From: Leifsonia sp. 466MF
Lineage (GTDB): Bacteria; Actinomycetota; Actinomycetes; Actinomycetales; Microbacteriaceae
Direction: 5' to 3'
Assembly: GCF_900100265.1 (NCBI RefSeq)
Contig: NZ_LT629696.1
Span: 2,666,001-2,730,000 of the forward strand
DNA length: 64,000 nt
A model generated the notes under the pieces. The model saw only the letters and a program-made list of their open reading frames with translations. It was not told the DNA's origin and searched no databases. Both the position numbers and the translations under genes were made by a program. Shown piece by piece: positions 56,157 to 64,000 of this stretch (position 1 is its first letter; each line of letters starts with the position of its first letter).

Positions 56157-57314
56157 ATGTTTGTGCGCATCGGCAACACCCCACGCGACTACGCGTGGGG
56201 CTCCACGACCGCGATCGCGGGCCTCCTCGGCACGGAGCCGAGCGGCGGACCGGAGGCGGAGCTGTGGCTCGGTGCGCATCCCGGCTCCCCCGCCCGGGTG
56301 CTCGACCCCGCACTCGCCGGCGGCGCACACGATCTTGCCGCCTGGGAGCGCACGAGCGACCTCCCGTACCTGCTGAAGGTGCTGGCCGCTGCAGGGCCGC
56401 TGTCGCTGCAGGCGCATCCCTCGCCGGAGCAGGCCCGTGCCGGTTTCGAGCGGGAGAACGCGGCAGGGCTCGCGCCCGACTCTCCGGAGCGCAATTACAA
56501 GGACCCGTTCCACAAGCCGGAGCTCATCTTCGCGCTGAGCGATCCCTTCGAGGCCCTGTGCGGGTTCCGTGACCCGGAGGAGTCGCGCCAGGCCTTCGAG
56601 CGCCTCGCGGCCGCCACCCCCGGCGGCGCGGTGCTCGCCGGATTCGCCCGCACCCTCGTCGGCGAGCCCGGCGCCGTCCTGCGGCGGGCGACCGAATGGC
56701 TGCTCGGCGAGGACCCGGATGTCGACCTGCTCGTCGCGGAGGTGGTCCGCGCGGCGCGCGCCCTACCGGACGACCGCGACGCCGACACGGTGCGGATGCT
56801 CGTCGAGGCCTTCCCGGGCGACCCCGGGATCGTTCTCGCCCTGCTGCTGAACCGTGCGACCCTGCGCCCGGGCCAGGTGCTCTATCTGCCCGCTGGCAAC
56901 ATCCACGCCTACCTCCGCGGTCTGGGGATTGAACTCATGGCGGCCTCCGACAACGTGCTCCGCGGCGGGCTGACCCGCAAGCGCATCGACGTGCCCGAGC
57001 TGGTGAGCGTGCTCGACTTCACGCCGATCGAGGCCACTCCGCTCGCCCCGGAGCACCCGGCCGCCGGGGTGGAGACCTTCCGGCCGGATGTGCCCGACTT
57101 CGCCCTGGAGCACATCGTCGTCGACGACGGAGGACCCACGACGGTCCGCCTCCCCGGCACCGCCATCGCCCTCGTCACCGACGGAGAGGTGGAGCTGAGC
57201 GGCGCGAACGACACGGTGACTCTCGCCCGCGGCGAGTCGGCGGTCGTCATCGACGAGACCGAGCTCACGGTCAGCGGCCACGGCACGGTGTTCGTCGCGC
57301 ACCCGAACTCCTGA
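56157..57314 (+). CDS. manA: Mannose-6-phosphate isomerase, class I
   Basis: Zinc enzyme interconverting fructose-6-phosphate and mannose-6-phosphate, first step toward GDP-mannose. The 385-residue protein starts VRIGNTPRDYAWGSTTAI, has the metal/substrate motif LSLQAHPSPEQA, YKDPFHKPELIFAL, and YLPAGNIHAYLRGLGIELMAASDNVLRGGLT with the catalytic Arg. The length is typical. AAAGGGATGG upstream serves as ribosome-binding region for ATG 56157. With manB (43501) it provides mannose-1-phosphate; it heads a plus-strand run of polymer genes. Confidence 0.94.
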   Translation: MFVRIGNTPRDYAWGSTTAIAGLLGTEPSGGPEAELWLGAHPGSPARVLDPALAGGAHDLAAWERTSDLPYLLKVLAAAGPLSLQAHPSPEQARAGFERENAAGLAPDSPERNYKDPFHKPELIFALSDPFEALCGFRDPEESRQAFERLAAATPGGAVLAGFARTLVGEPGAVLRRATEWLLGEDPDVDLLVAEVVRAARALPDDRDADTVRMLVEAFPGDPGIVLALLLNRATLRPGQVLYLPAGNIHAYLRGLGIELMAASDNVLRGGLTRKRIDVPELVSVLDFTPIEATPLAPEHPAAGVETFRPDVPDFALEHIVVDDGGPTTVRLPGTAIALVTDGEVELSGANDTVTLARGESAVVIDETELTVSGHGTVFVAHPNS

Positions 57315-57357
57315 GCCGCCGACGGGATCGCGTGGCGCGGTCGGCTATCCTTCCCAG

Positions 57358-58701
57358 GTGACATCGCCCCGCGCCACGCTCCCTGCTCGCATCGCCGTCG
57401 CGCGCACCGCGACCGGCACGGCGGAGAACGCGTTCGCCGCGCTCGTGCTGTTCACCCTGTTCGCCGGCGACTTCTGGCGCAACACGATCAGCTGGCCGGG
57501 GTACTTCGTCCTCGCCGGAGTGCTCGCCGTCGGCAGCGCGGTGCTCATCGTGCGGTCGCGGCCGCGCTTCCACTGGCGGACCACGCCCAAGACGCTCGTG
57601 CTGTTCCTTGTTCTGGCGATCGCATCCATCGCGTGGTCGGCGTACCCGGGGGCGAGCGCGCTCGGCGTCGTCTCGACGCTCGTCACGACGCTCGCCGGCG
57701 TCTTCCTCGGCGTGCGACTGGGCTGGCCGGGTCTGCTCAGCGCTCTCGGCAACGCGTTCCGCTGGATCCTGGGCCTCTCGCTGGTTTTCGAACTCGTCGT
57801 CGCCCTCTTCGTTCGGCGGCCGGTACTCCCTCTGACCCCGGTGTACGCGGTGCCGGAGGGGAAGCTCCCCCAGGCGTTCTACTGGAGCCGCGACCTGCTC
57901 TTCCACGGCGGCCCGATCCAGGGCATCGTCGGCAACAGCAACCTGCTCGCCATGATCGCGCTGCTGGCCATCGTGGTCTTCGCCATCCAGGTCGCCGACC
58001 GGACGACACGCCACGGCTCGGCGCTGGGCTGGCTGATCGTGGCGGTGCTGACCCTCGCCCTGACCCGCTCCGCGACAGTCATCGCCGCCGCGCTGGTGAC
58101 CGCCGTCGTGCTGGCGTTCGCGCTGTGGGCCCGCCGTGCCGGCGCCGAACGACGGGGTCCCGTCTACCTGGTGGCGATCGTCGTGGTGGCGGCCGTGATC
58201 GTCGGCGTCTCGCTGTTCTCCTCGCGCATCCCGGCTCTGTTCGGGAAGAGCGAGGACCTCACCGGGCGTCTCGACATCTGGGCGGCCGTCACGCGCCTGG
58301 CCCAGGAACGCCCGGCCTTCGGGTGGGGATGGGTCAGCTACTGGGCGCCGTGGGTGAAGCCCTTCGACGGGCTGGCCACCCGCAACGGCGTCGAATACCT
58401 GCAGGCGCACAACGCCTGGCTCGACGTGTGGCTGCAGCTCGGGATCGTGGGGCTCGTCGTCTTCATCCTGCTGGTCCTCACCACGTTCGGCCGCGCCTGG
58501 TTCCTCGCGGTGGACCGCCCCCGCTCCACGATCGTCGACGACCAGCCGTACCGCGCGGTCGCGCTGCTTCCCCTGCTGCTCCTCGGGGCCCTGATCGCCC
58601 AGAGCTTCGCGGAGAGCCGCATCCTGATCGAAGGCGGCTGGGCTCTCCTCGTGGCGCTCTCGGTGGCCACCAAGCGGGCCGCGAACCTGACGGCCCCGTA
58701 G
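57358..58701 (+). CDS. O-antigen ligase/polymerase-like membrane protein 1
   Basis: A 447-residue protein with about 11-12 membrane helices and a large extracytoplasmic loop in the second half, seen around LTGRLDIWAAVTRLAQERPAFGWGWVSYWAPW. That layout, with conserved GW and R residues in the loop, is the Wzy/WaaL (O-antigen ligase) family. These enzymes polymerise or attach undecaprenyl-linked glycans. It shares the GGPIQGI-GNSNLLAMIALLA segment with the paralogue directly downstream. GTG 57358 follows a modest CCAGG. Confidence 0.82.
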   Translation: MTSPRATLPARIAVARTATGTAENAFAALVLFTLFAGDFWRNTISWPGYFVLAGVLAVGSAVLIVRSRPRFHWRTTPKTLVLFLVLAIASIAWSAYPGASALGVVSTLVTTLAGVFLGVRLGWPGLLSALGNAFRWILGLSLVFELVVALFVRRPVLPLTPVYAVPEGKLPQAFYWSRDLLFHGGPIQGIVGNSNLLAMIALLAIVVFAIQVADRTTRHGSALGWLIVAVLTLALTRSATVIAAALVTAVVLAFALWARRAGAERRGPVYLVAIVVVAAVIVGVSLFSSRIPALFGKSEDLTGRLDIWAAVTRLAQERPAFGWGWVSYWAPWVKPFDGLATRNGVEYLQAHNAWLDVWLQLGIVGLVVFILLVLTTFGRAWFLAVDRPRSTIVDDQPYRAVALLPLLLLGALIAQSFAESRILIEGGWALLVALSVATKRAANLTAP

Positions 58702-58704
58702 TCT

Positions 58705-60000
58705 GTGAGCATGGCAACGCCCCGTCGAACCCTGGTGCCGCCCGCGGCCATCGAGTTCCTCGGTTCCGCCCGTTTCACCTCGACGCTCGCCCTGCTGGCG
58801 GTGATCACCGGGTTCTCGACGCACGCCATCCGCGGTCTGATCGGCTGGCCGGGCCTGATCGGCGCTCTGGCAGTGCTTGTGGTGCTCGCGGCCCTGTCGT
58901 TCGCTGCGCAGTGGCGGCTGATCGAGTGGCACGGCCTGCTGCCCATCTCGGCCCTGCTGTTCGTCGGATGGTGTGCCGCGTCCATCCTGTGGAGCCAGTA
59001 CCAGTGGGCGACGCTCACCGGGGTGGTCTACCAGCTGATCTTCGCCTTCCTCGCCGTGTACATCGCCCTCGTTCGCGACGCCATCCAGATCGTCCGCGTC
59101 GTCGGCGACGCCCTGCGCTTCCTGCTCACGCTGTCGCTGGCGCTCGAGGTGCTGAGCGGACTGCTGCTGGATGCGCCGATCCGGTTCCTCGGCATCCAGG
59201 GCAACATCGCCCTCGGCGGCCCGATCCAGGGGCTGTTCGGCACCCGCAACCAGCTCAGCATCGTGGCCCTGATCGCGTTCGTGACGTTCCTCGTCGAACT
59301 CCGCACCCGATCGGTGCGCCCGCCGGTCGCGGCCTACTCGATCACGCTCGCCGGGCTGTGCATCCTGCTCGCCCACTCCCCCGTCATCGCGGCGGTCTCG
59401 GTGGTCGTCGGCCTCGCCACCCTCGCGCTCTACCTGCTGCGAAAGGCGCCGACGAACCAGCGCCCCTACTTCCAGTGGGGACTCGCGATCCTCACCGTCG
59501 CGGCACTCGTGACGGCTTACATCTACCGCACGCGCGTGATCGACCTGCTCAACGCGCGCTCCGACTTCCAGGTGCGCTACCAGCTGTGGATCCAGATCTG
59601 GCAGCTGATCCCGGTGCAGCAGACGGTCGGGTGGGGATGGATCGGCGCGTGGCCGACGGACCTCTACCCGTTCACGGCCATCCAGGCGAACACCGGCGTC
59701 TATCACTCGGACGGATTGAACGCGTACCTCGACGTCTACCTCCAGGTCGGCGTGATCGGCCTGCTGCTCTTCGTCGCCCTGATCGCGCTGGCGTTCAGCC
59801 GCTCCTGGCTGCTCGCCTCCAACCGCCGCAGCGTGGTCTACGCCTGGGCGCCGCTCGTGCTCGTCGCGCTGCTGGTCACGAGCGTCTTCGAGAGCTCGAT
59901 CCTGGTCGAGTCCGGCTGGATGGTGCTCGTCATCTGCACGGTCAAGGCGTCGCAGGGGATGAGCTGGCGCCTCCGTCTGCCGCATCGCGACGCGAGCTGA
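58705..60000 (+). CDS. O-antigen ligase/polymerase-like membrane protein 2
   Basis: A 431-residue paralogue of the preceding protein with the same topology and related motifs: LGGPIQGLFGTRNQLSIVAL, SDFQVRYQLWIQIWQL then VGWGWIGAWP, and HSDGLNAYLDVYLQVGVIGLL. The start is either GTG 58705 or ATG 58711, a few bases after the upstream stop. Tandem copies suggest separate polymerase and ligase roles, but the sequence does not tell which is which. It ends 33 bases before the convergent DUF2304 gene. Confidence 0.82.
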   Translation: MSMATPRRTLVPPAAIEFLGSARFTSTLALLAVITGFSTHAIRGLIGWPGLIGALAVLVVLAALSFAAQWRLIEWHGLLPISALLFVGWCAASILWSQYQWATLTGVVYQLIFAFLAVYIALVRDAIQIVRVVGDALRFLLTLSLALEVLSGLLLDAPIRFLGIQGNIALGGPIQGLFGTRNQLSIVALIAFVTFLVELRTRSVRPPVAAYSITLAGLCILLAHSPVIAAVSVVVGLATLALYLLRKAPTNQRPYFQWGLAILTVAALVTAYIYRTRVIDLLNARSDFQVRYQLWIQIWQLIPVQQTVGWGWIGAWPTDLYPFTAIQANTGVYHSDGLNAYLDVYLQVGVIGLLLFVALIALAFSRSWLLASNRRSVVYAWAPLVLVALLVTSVFESSILVESGWMVLVICTVKASQGMSWRLRLPHRDAS

Positions 60001-60033
60001 GCCCGCAGCGCGAGCGTGCCCCCGCGTCGGAGG

Positions 60034-60435
60034 TCAGGCCGCGGGAGGCGTGCCCGCGTCCGACGCGCGATCGTCGTCGGCGCCGAGCCGCCGTTCGAGC
60101 TCTTTGACGCGCAGCTGCAGCAGCACCGTCTGCTCGGCGAGCGACCGGGTCTTGTCCTCGAGGGTCGTGAGCTCGGCGCTCGCCTGGATGCAGACCAGGA
60201 ACAGCACGGCGATGCTGACGAAGAACACGAGGTTCGTGCCGACCCCGACACCCAGGAGTTCGGCCGTCCAGTTCAGGATGCCCGGGAACACGCCGATGAT
60301 GAGCGCCAGCGTGCCGGCGAGCAGCCACCAGATGGCGTGCCGTTCGCGCATCCTCTTGCGGCGCATCATCTCGATGACGACACCCAGGGTGAGCAGTGCG
60401 GCGAGGATGCCGAGGATGTAGGCGGTGAGACTCAC
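60034..60435 (-). CDS. DUF2304 small membrane protein
   Basis: The 133-residue protein has three membrane helices (LTAYILGILAALLTLGVVIEM, IWWLLAGTLALIIGVFPGIL, NLVFFVSIAVLFLVCI) and a C-terminal coiled coil (LEDKTRSLAEQTVLLQLRVKELERRL), the DUF2304 layout. GTG 60435 overlaps the glycosyltransferase stop as GTGA. DUF2304 proteins regularly follow DPM1-like glycosyltransferases and are probably their membrane partners. Confidence 0.85.
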   Translation of the reverse strand: MSLTAYILGILAALLTLGVVIEMMRRKRMRERHAIWWLLAGTLALIIGVFPGILNWTAELLGVGVGTNLVFFVSIAVLFLVCIQASAELTTLEDKTRSLAEQTVLLQLRVKELERRLGADDDRASDAGTPPAA

Positions 60436-61169
60436 GACGCGTTCAGCTGCCTCTCGGCGGGGGCGATCGGGCGGAAGAGGGCGAAACCGAGAGCGAGGAA
60501 GGCACGGCCGAGGTAGGTCGCGGCCTTGAGCGGGTTGTGCGACGGGACGCCCGCGGCTCGCGGCCGCATGATCACCGGCACCTGCACGATGCGGCAGCCG
60601 GCGCGAGCCGCGATCACGAGCGCCTCGATGGTGTCGCCGAGGTACTCCGCAGGGTAGTTGCGGGCGAAGAGGGCGACGGCGCGCGGACCGCTCGCCTTGA
60701 ACCCGGACGTGGTGTCGCTGAGCGTGGTGCCGGCCGTGCGGCTCAGGGTGCGCGACAGCATCCGCATCGCCCACTTGCGCGGGCCGCGGACCGTGTAGTC
60801 GCCGGCGCCGGCGAAGCGGGCGCCGATCGCCAGGTCCGCGTTCTCGAGCGCCGCGAGCAGTGCGGGGACGTTGCCCGGGTCGTGCTGGCCGTCCGCGTCG
60901 ATCTGGATGACGTTGCTGAAGCCGTGCTCCAGCGCGTACTTGAAGCCGAAGCGCATCGCGCCGCCGACCCCCATGTTGAACGGGAGCCGCGCAACCTCGG
61001 CACCGGCCTCGGCCGCGACGACGCTGGTCGTGTCGGCCGATCCGTCATCGACGACGAGCACGCTCACGCCGGGCAGCTTCTCGGCGATCTCGTGGACGAC
61101 GGCACCGACGGAGGCCTCCTCGTTGAAGGCGGGCACGACGATCAGCGTCTGTGCGAGCGAGGTGGGCAT
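60432..61169 (-). CDS. DPM1-like family 2 glycosyltransferase
   Basis: A 245-residue GT2 enzyme resembling polyprenyl-phosphate mannose/glucose synthases: TLIVVPAFNEEASVGAVV, SVLVVDDGSADTTSVVA, FNMGVGGAMRFGFKYAL, NVIQIDADGQHDP (DxD) and a C-terminal GYxxxRFR-like basic region without clear helices. It would transfer a sugar from GDP or UDP donor to polyprenyl phosphate at the membrane. It is coupled to DUF2304. ATG 61169 is used. Confidence 0.88.
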   Translation of the reverse strand: MPTSLAQTLIVVPAFNEEASVGAVVHEIAEKLPGVSVLVVDDGSADTTSVVAAEAGAEVARLPFNMGVGGAMRFGFKYALEHGFSNVIQIDADGQHDPGNVPALLAALENADLAIGARFAGAGDYTVRGPRKWAMRMLSRTLSRTAGTTLSDTTSGFKASGPRAVALFARNYPAEYLGDTIEALVIAARAGCRIVQVPVIMRPRAAGVPSHNPLKAATYLGRAFLALGFALFRPIAPAERQLNAS

Positions 61170-61221
61170 GATGAGGGATTGTAGCAGTCGGGGGTGTCCG
61201 GAATCGTCGAAGGCGGCGCCG

Positions 61222-62109
61222 TCACCAGCCGCGGAAGACGTGCGTGAGCAGCGAGCGGATGCCGGCACCGTCGCGTGTGGAGAGGGCCGCCGGGAGCCGG
61301 GTGGCGGCATTCAGCCGACTGGAGACGTGCGCGGAAGCCACCCGCGCGGCGCTCCGCCAGCCGCGTGCGCGGAGTCGTCGCTTGACGTCGAGGAAGAATG
61401 CGCGCTCCTCGTCGAAACGGGTCCCGTCCTGCGCCGTCCACGAAGAGACGCTGCCCTCGTGCCTGCGGTAGCAGAAGGTGTGCTCGGGGAGGAGGACGAG
61501 GTCGCCGCCGTCGAGCACGATGTCGAGCTGCAGAGCGAGGTCGAGCACGACGTCGAATGACGCGTCGAACCCGTACTCGCGCACGGTGTCGGTCCGCCAG
61601 CAGATCGAGGGGAAGTACGTCCAGTTGCCACGCAGGAGGCTCACGGCGAGCCGCTGCCCGGTCAGGACGGTCGCCTCGCGTCGGCGCGGCCGGTACCAGG
61701 ACTTGACCCGGTCGGCGAGGGGCATCGCCGCCGCTCCGTCGTCGTCGATCACGGTCACGCCGGGCTGCAGGTAGGCGGCTCCCGGATGCGTCTCGATGGC
61801 CGCGAGCATGGACGCCACGTACCCGGGCTCCATCAGGTCGTCGCAACCCATCAGCACGAAGTAGTCGGCACCGACGAGCCGGACGCACTTGGAGAAGTTG
61901 CCGTTGACCCCGAGGTTCACCTCGTTCCGGACGTACTCCACCCGGGGATCGCCGAGCGATGCGACCCATTCGCCCGGCGCGGTGTCGGGATAGACGTCGT
62001 CGACGACGACCAGTCGCCACCGCGGGTCGGTCTGCGCCAGGACGCTCTCCACGGCGGCGCGGAACAGGCCCGGGTCACCGTAGAACGGCATCATGATGTC
62101 GATCGTCAC
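61222..62109 (-). CDS. Family 2 glycosyltransferase
   Basis: A 295-residue GT-A enzyme: IDIMMPFYGDPGLFRAAVESVLAQ at the start (split motif), WRLVVVDDVYPDTAP, LGVNGNFSKCVRLVGADYFVLMGCDD with the metal-binding DD, and SICWRTDTVREYGFD. No membrane helix. It starts at GTG 62109 and is divergent from the flippase-like gene by about 30 bases. Likely adds a sugar to the polymer repeat unit of this locus; specificity unknown. Confidence 0.88.
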   Translation of the reverse strand: MTIDIMMPFYGDPGLFRAAVESVLAQTDPRWRLVVVDDVYPDTAPGEWVASLGDPRVEYVRNEVNLGVNGNFSKCVRLVGADYFVLMGCDDLMEPGYVASMLAAIETHPGAAYLQPGVTVIDDDGAAAMPLADRVKSWYRPRRREATVLTGQRLAVSLLRGNWTYFPSICWRTDTVREYGFDASFDVVLDLALQLDIVLDGGDLVLLPEHTFCYRRHEGSVSSWTAQDGTRFDEERAFFLDVKRRLRARGWRSAARVASAHVSSRLNAATRLPAALSTRDGAGIRSLLTHVFRGW

Positions 62110-62138
62110 TGCGTAATGGCTTTCGTCGTAGGGTAAGC

Positions 62139-63524
62139 GTGCCGCGCGCCGCGGTCGACCTCCATCCTTTCATGTGCTCAGGGGAGCCACCCATCACCGC
62201 TTTCGAACCGCTGAACGAACCCATTCCCGATCCCGAGGAGCCGGGGGCCCCTCGATCCGCCCGGTCGTCGGTCGTCCTGATCCTCGCCGCGACCGCGATC
62301 TCGGGGGTTGCGGGGTACGTGGTGACCTGGCGCGTCTACACGGAGGCGGGCGCCGCGGGCTACGGCGTCTTCTCGGTGTTCTGGTCCGCGCTCTTCCTCG
62401 TGGTGGGCGTGCTGTTCGGGCTCCAGCAGGAGGCGACGCGGGCGACGGCACATACGGAGAGGGAGCGCGCCGCGAACACAGAGCGGCATGCCACGGTATC
62501 CGCCGCTCGCACGCGCTCGACGTCCCTCTGGATCTTCGCCGCGGCCGCGGCGCTGCTGGTGGGTCTGCTGGTGCTCGCGACGAGCCCGCTCTGGGCGGTC
62601 CCGAGCCTGGGCGCCCAGAACGCCGGGCTGGCCTGGTTCGTGGCGGCGGGGGCTGCGCTGAACTGCGTCGTCGCGGCGGCATCCGGCGTCATGGCGGGGA
62701 GCGGGATGTGGCGCCAGCTGGCCGCCACCGTCGCGCTGGACGGCATCCTCCGGGTGGTCGGCGTGACCGCCGTCCTGAGCGTGACAGACGACATCGTGCC
62801 GCTCGCGATCGCGGTGATCGCGCCCTTCCCGCTGTCTCTCGCGATCGTCTTCCTCAGCGCACCGCGTGCCCTCGTGGCGAACGCACGCGTGCCGATCGCC
62901 GCTCGCGAGCTGGTCGTCAACACGGGCCGGACGATGCTCGCCGCGTCGGCCACGGCCGTCCTGATCAACGGCTTCCCGCTCGTCCTCTCGTTCTTCGCCG
63001 GGCCGGACAACCATGCGCAGCTCGGGTCGCTCGTGCTCGCCGTCACGCTCACGCGGGCGCCGATCCTGGTGCCGCTCACCGCGCTGTCGAGCTTCCTGGT
63101 GAGCCGCTTCTCGCACCATCCGGAGCGCACGGGCCGGACGGTCGCGTACCTCCTGCTGCTGATCGCCGCCGTCATCGCCGTGCTCTGCGCGGCGGCCTGG
63201 CTGTGGGGTGAGCCGGTGATGCGGTTCGTGTTCGGCCCGCAGTTCGACCTCGACGCCGGCGTGCTCGCCGCTCTGATCGCCTCGTCAGGCCTCATCGGAG
63301 GTCTTTTCGTGAGCGGCTCGGCGGTTCTCGCACGCAACCTGCACGGGCTCTACGCCGCGGGCTGGGTGGCGGCGTCGCTCGTCACGCTGGCGCTGCTGTT
63401 CCTACCGCTCCCGCTCCCCCAGCGCGCCGCGCTCGCCCTGGCCGCCGGCCCGGCGGTCGGACTCGCCACGCACCTCGTGGCGCTGCGGATGCTGGGCGGA
63501 TCGCGGTCGACCGCGCTGGCCTGA
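62139..63524 (+). CDS. Flippase-like polysaccharide biosynthesis membrane protein
   Basis: A 461-residue protein with a polar N-terminus (PEEPGAPRSARSS) and about 12 hydrophobic helices (SVVLILAATAISGVAGYVV, LWIFAAAAALLVGLLVLA and others), plus the FGPQFDLDAGVLAALIASS segment typical of flippases. It resembles the product at 4231-5541 in organisation. GTG 62139 follows AGGG at 5 bases; ATG 62172 is an alternative start. It probably exports lipid-linked units for this second locus. Confidence 0.75.
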   Translation: MPRAAVDLHPFMCSGEPPITAFEPLNEPIPDPEEPGAPRSARSSVVLILAATAISGVAGYVVTWRVYTEAGAAGYGVFSVFWSALFLVVGVLFGLQQEATRATAHTERERAANTERHATVSAARTRSTSLWIFAAAAALLVGLLVLATSPLWAVPSLGAQNAGLAWFVAAGAALNCVVAAASGVMAGSGMWRQLAATVALDGILRVVGVTAVLSVTDDIVPLAIAVIAPFPLSLAIVFLSAPRALVANARVPIAARELVVNTGRTMLAASATAVLINGFPLVLSFFAGPDNHAQLGSLVLAVTLTRAPILVPLTALSSFLVSRFSHHPERTGRTVAYLLLLIAAVIAVLCAAAWLWGEPVMRFVFGPQFDLDAGVLAALIASSGLIGGLFVSGSAVLARNLHGLYAAGWVAASLVTLALLFLPLPLPQRAALALAAGPAVGLATHLVALRMLGGSRSTALA

Positions 63525-63656
63525 TGGCCTCGGCCGACGGGCGTCGGTGTCGGTCTGTAGCGGGATCGCTAGACGTGCATCCGGGCCGATCATGACGCGA
63601 TCGCGGGTGTGAATCCCCTATGGTGTTGATGTGCAACCTGGGCGTACGGCGGTGAC

Positions 63657-64000
63657 ATGACGGTCCTCCAGCGACGAGCCGGCGGCACGGATGAGACGGA
63701 TCTCGTGACCGATCGACAGGAACCCGCCGCCCGGACGCGCCTCCCGGTACGCGCCTTCCTTGTGTCGTGGGCCCTCCTGAGCCTTCTCTGCATCTGCTGG
63801 AGCTTCGCCACCCCGATCTCCGGTTCGCCCGACGAGCCCGCCCACATCGTGCGAGCGGCCAGCGTCGTGCGCGGCGAATGGGTCGGCACCCCGAGCCCAG
63901 TGGGGAACGTCGTGACCGTTCCCGCCTACATCGCCCGGTCGCAGGCCGTCACGTGCTTCGCCTTCCACCCCGCCGTCGACGCCGACTGCGGCATCCAGGA
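63657..64000 (+). CDS. DUF2142-type membrane protein, 5' part
   Basis: The first 114 codons run off the right edge. After a polar leader (VLQRRAGGTDETDLVTDRQ) a first helix (AFLVSWALLSLLCICWSF) leads into SPDEPAHIVRAASVVRGEWV, the same acidic motif after helix 1 as in the DUF2142 protein at 9584, followed by NVVTVPAYIARSQAVTCFAF. It is probably another GT-C-like envelope enzyme. ATG 63657 is the chosen start; GTG 63708 is possible. Confidence 0.72.
   Translation, partial: MTVLQRRAGGTDETDLVTDRQEPAARTRLPVRAFLVSWALLSLLCICWSFATPISGSPDEPAHIVRAASVVRGEWVGTPSPVGNVVTVPAYIARSQAVTCFAFHPAVDADCGIQ

Overview
The window is chromosomal DNA from a high-GC Gram-positive actinobacterium, most likely a Microbacteriaceae member close to Leifsonia. 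The evidence is the very GC-rich coding sequence, frequent GTG/TTG starts, two WhiB proteins, MtrAB-LpqB, a PdtaS-type histidine kinase, a long-form HPF and the DUF3499/DUF5719/DUF4350 families. No rRNA, tRNA, CRISPR array, insertion sequence or integrase was seen. Coding density is very high, no gene-free stretch exceeds about 300 bases, and many neighbouring genes overlap by 4 bases (ATGA or GTGA).

The backbone matches, as I recall it, a conserved actinobacterial block (Rv3219-Rv3260 region in Mycobacterium tuberculosis): sigR/sigH (partial), aroA, rsgA, whiB1, pdtaS, an Rv3235-like gene, secA, hpf, a ComF-family gene, lpqB, mtrB, mtrA, sahH, manB, a DUF3499 gene, a metallopeptidase-fold gene, whiB2 and manA. 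Lineage-specific modules lie between these genes.

Layout. (1) 1-3163: SigR-type sigma factor, EPSP synthase and RsgA GTPase. (2) 3173-11095: surface-polysaccharide locus with two divergent operons, one of epimerase, flippase and glycosyltransferase, the other of N-acetyltransferase, aminotransferase, oxidoreductase and DUF2142 protein. Together these look like a route to a diacetamido-uronic acid type sugar. (3) 11100-17869: Bcp peroxiredoxin, a five-gene peptide/nickel-type ABC importer, a DUF1684 protein and a small membrane protein. (4) 18095-23619: whiB1, pdtaS, Rv3235-like gene, secA. (5) 23701-27275: an accessory insert holding an alpha/beta hydrolase, a LysR regulator and two class A beta-lactamase-fold proteins. 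(6) 27352-33039: hpf, ComF-like gene, lpqB-mtrB-mtrA. (7) 33220-40688: membrane/AAA+ locus with a GDPD-type membrane protein, DUF4129, DUF4350, MoxR, DUF58, SpoIIM-like and RDD proteins. (8) 40730-51988: cyclase-family hydrolase, GNAT, sahH, manB, DUF3499, degenerate metallopeptidase, DUF5719, a 1095-residue glycosyltransferase, whiB2, galE. (9) 52554-54870: a small island, visibly richer in A/T, with a predicted LXG-type polymorphic toxin and two tandem paralogous putative immunity genes, bracketed by near-perfect direct repeats. (10) 54863-64000: acyl-CoA dehydrogenase, manA and a second polysaccharide locus (two O-antigen-ligase-like proteins, GT2-DUF2304 pair, another GT2, a flippase-like protein, a second DUF2142 protein running off the end).

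The main biological themes are cell-envelope polymers (sugar-nucleotide enzymes manA, manB and galE plus two polymer loci), envelope stress and division control (MtrAB-LpqB, WhiB, SigR) and a compact antibacterial toxin-immunity cassette. That island is the best candidate for an undescribed system. All calls come from reading the sequence; no database search was run.
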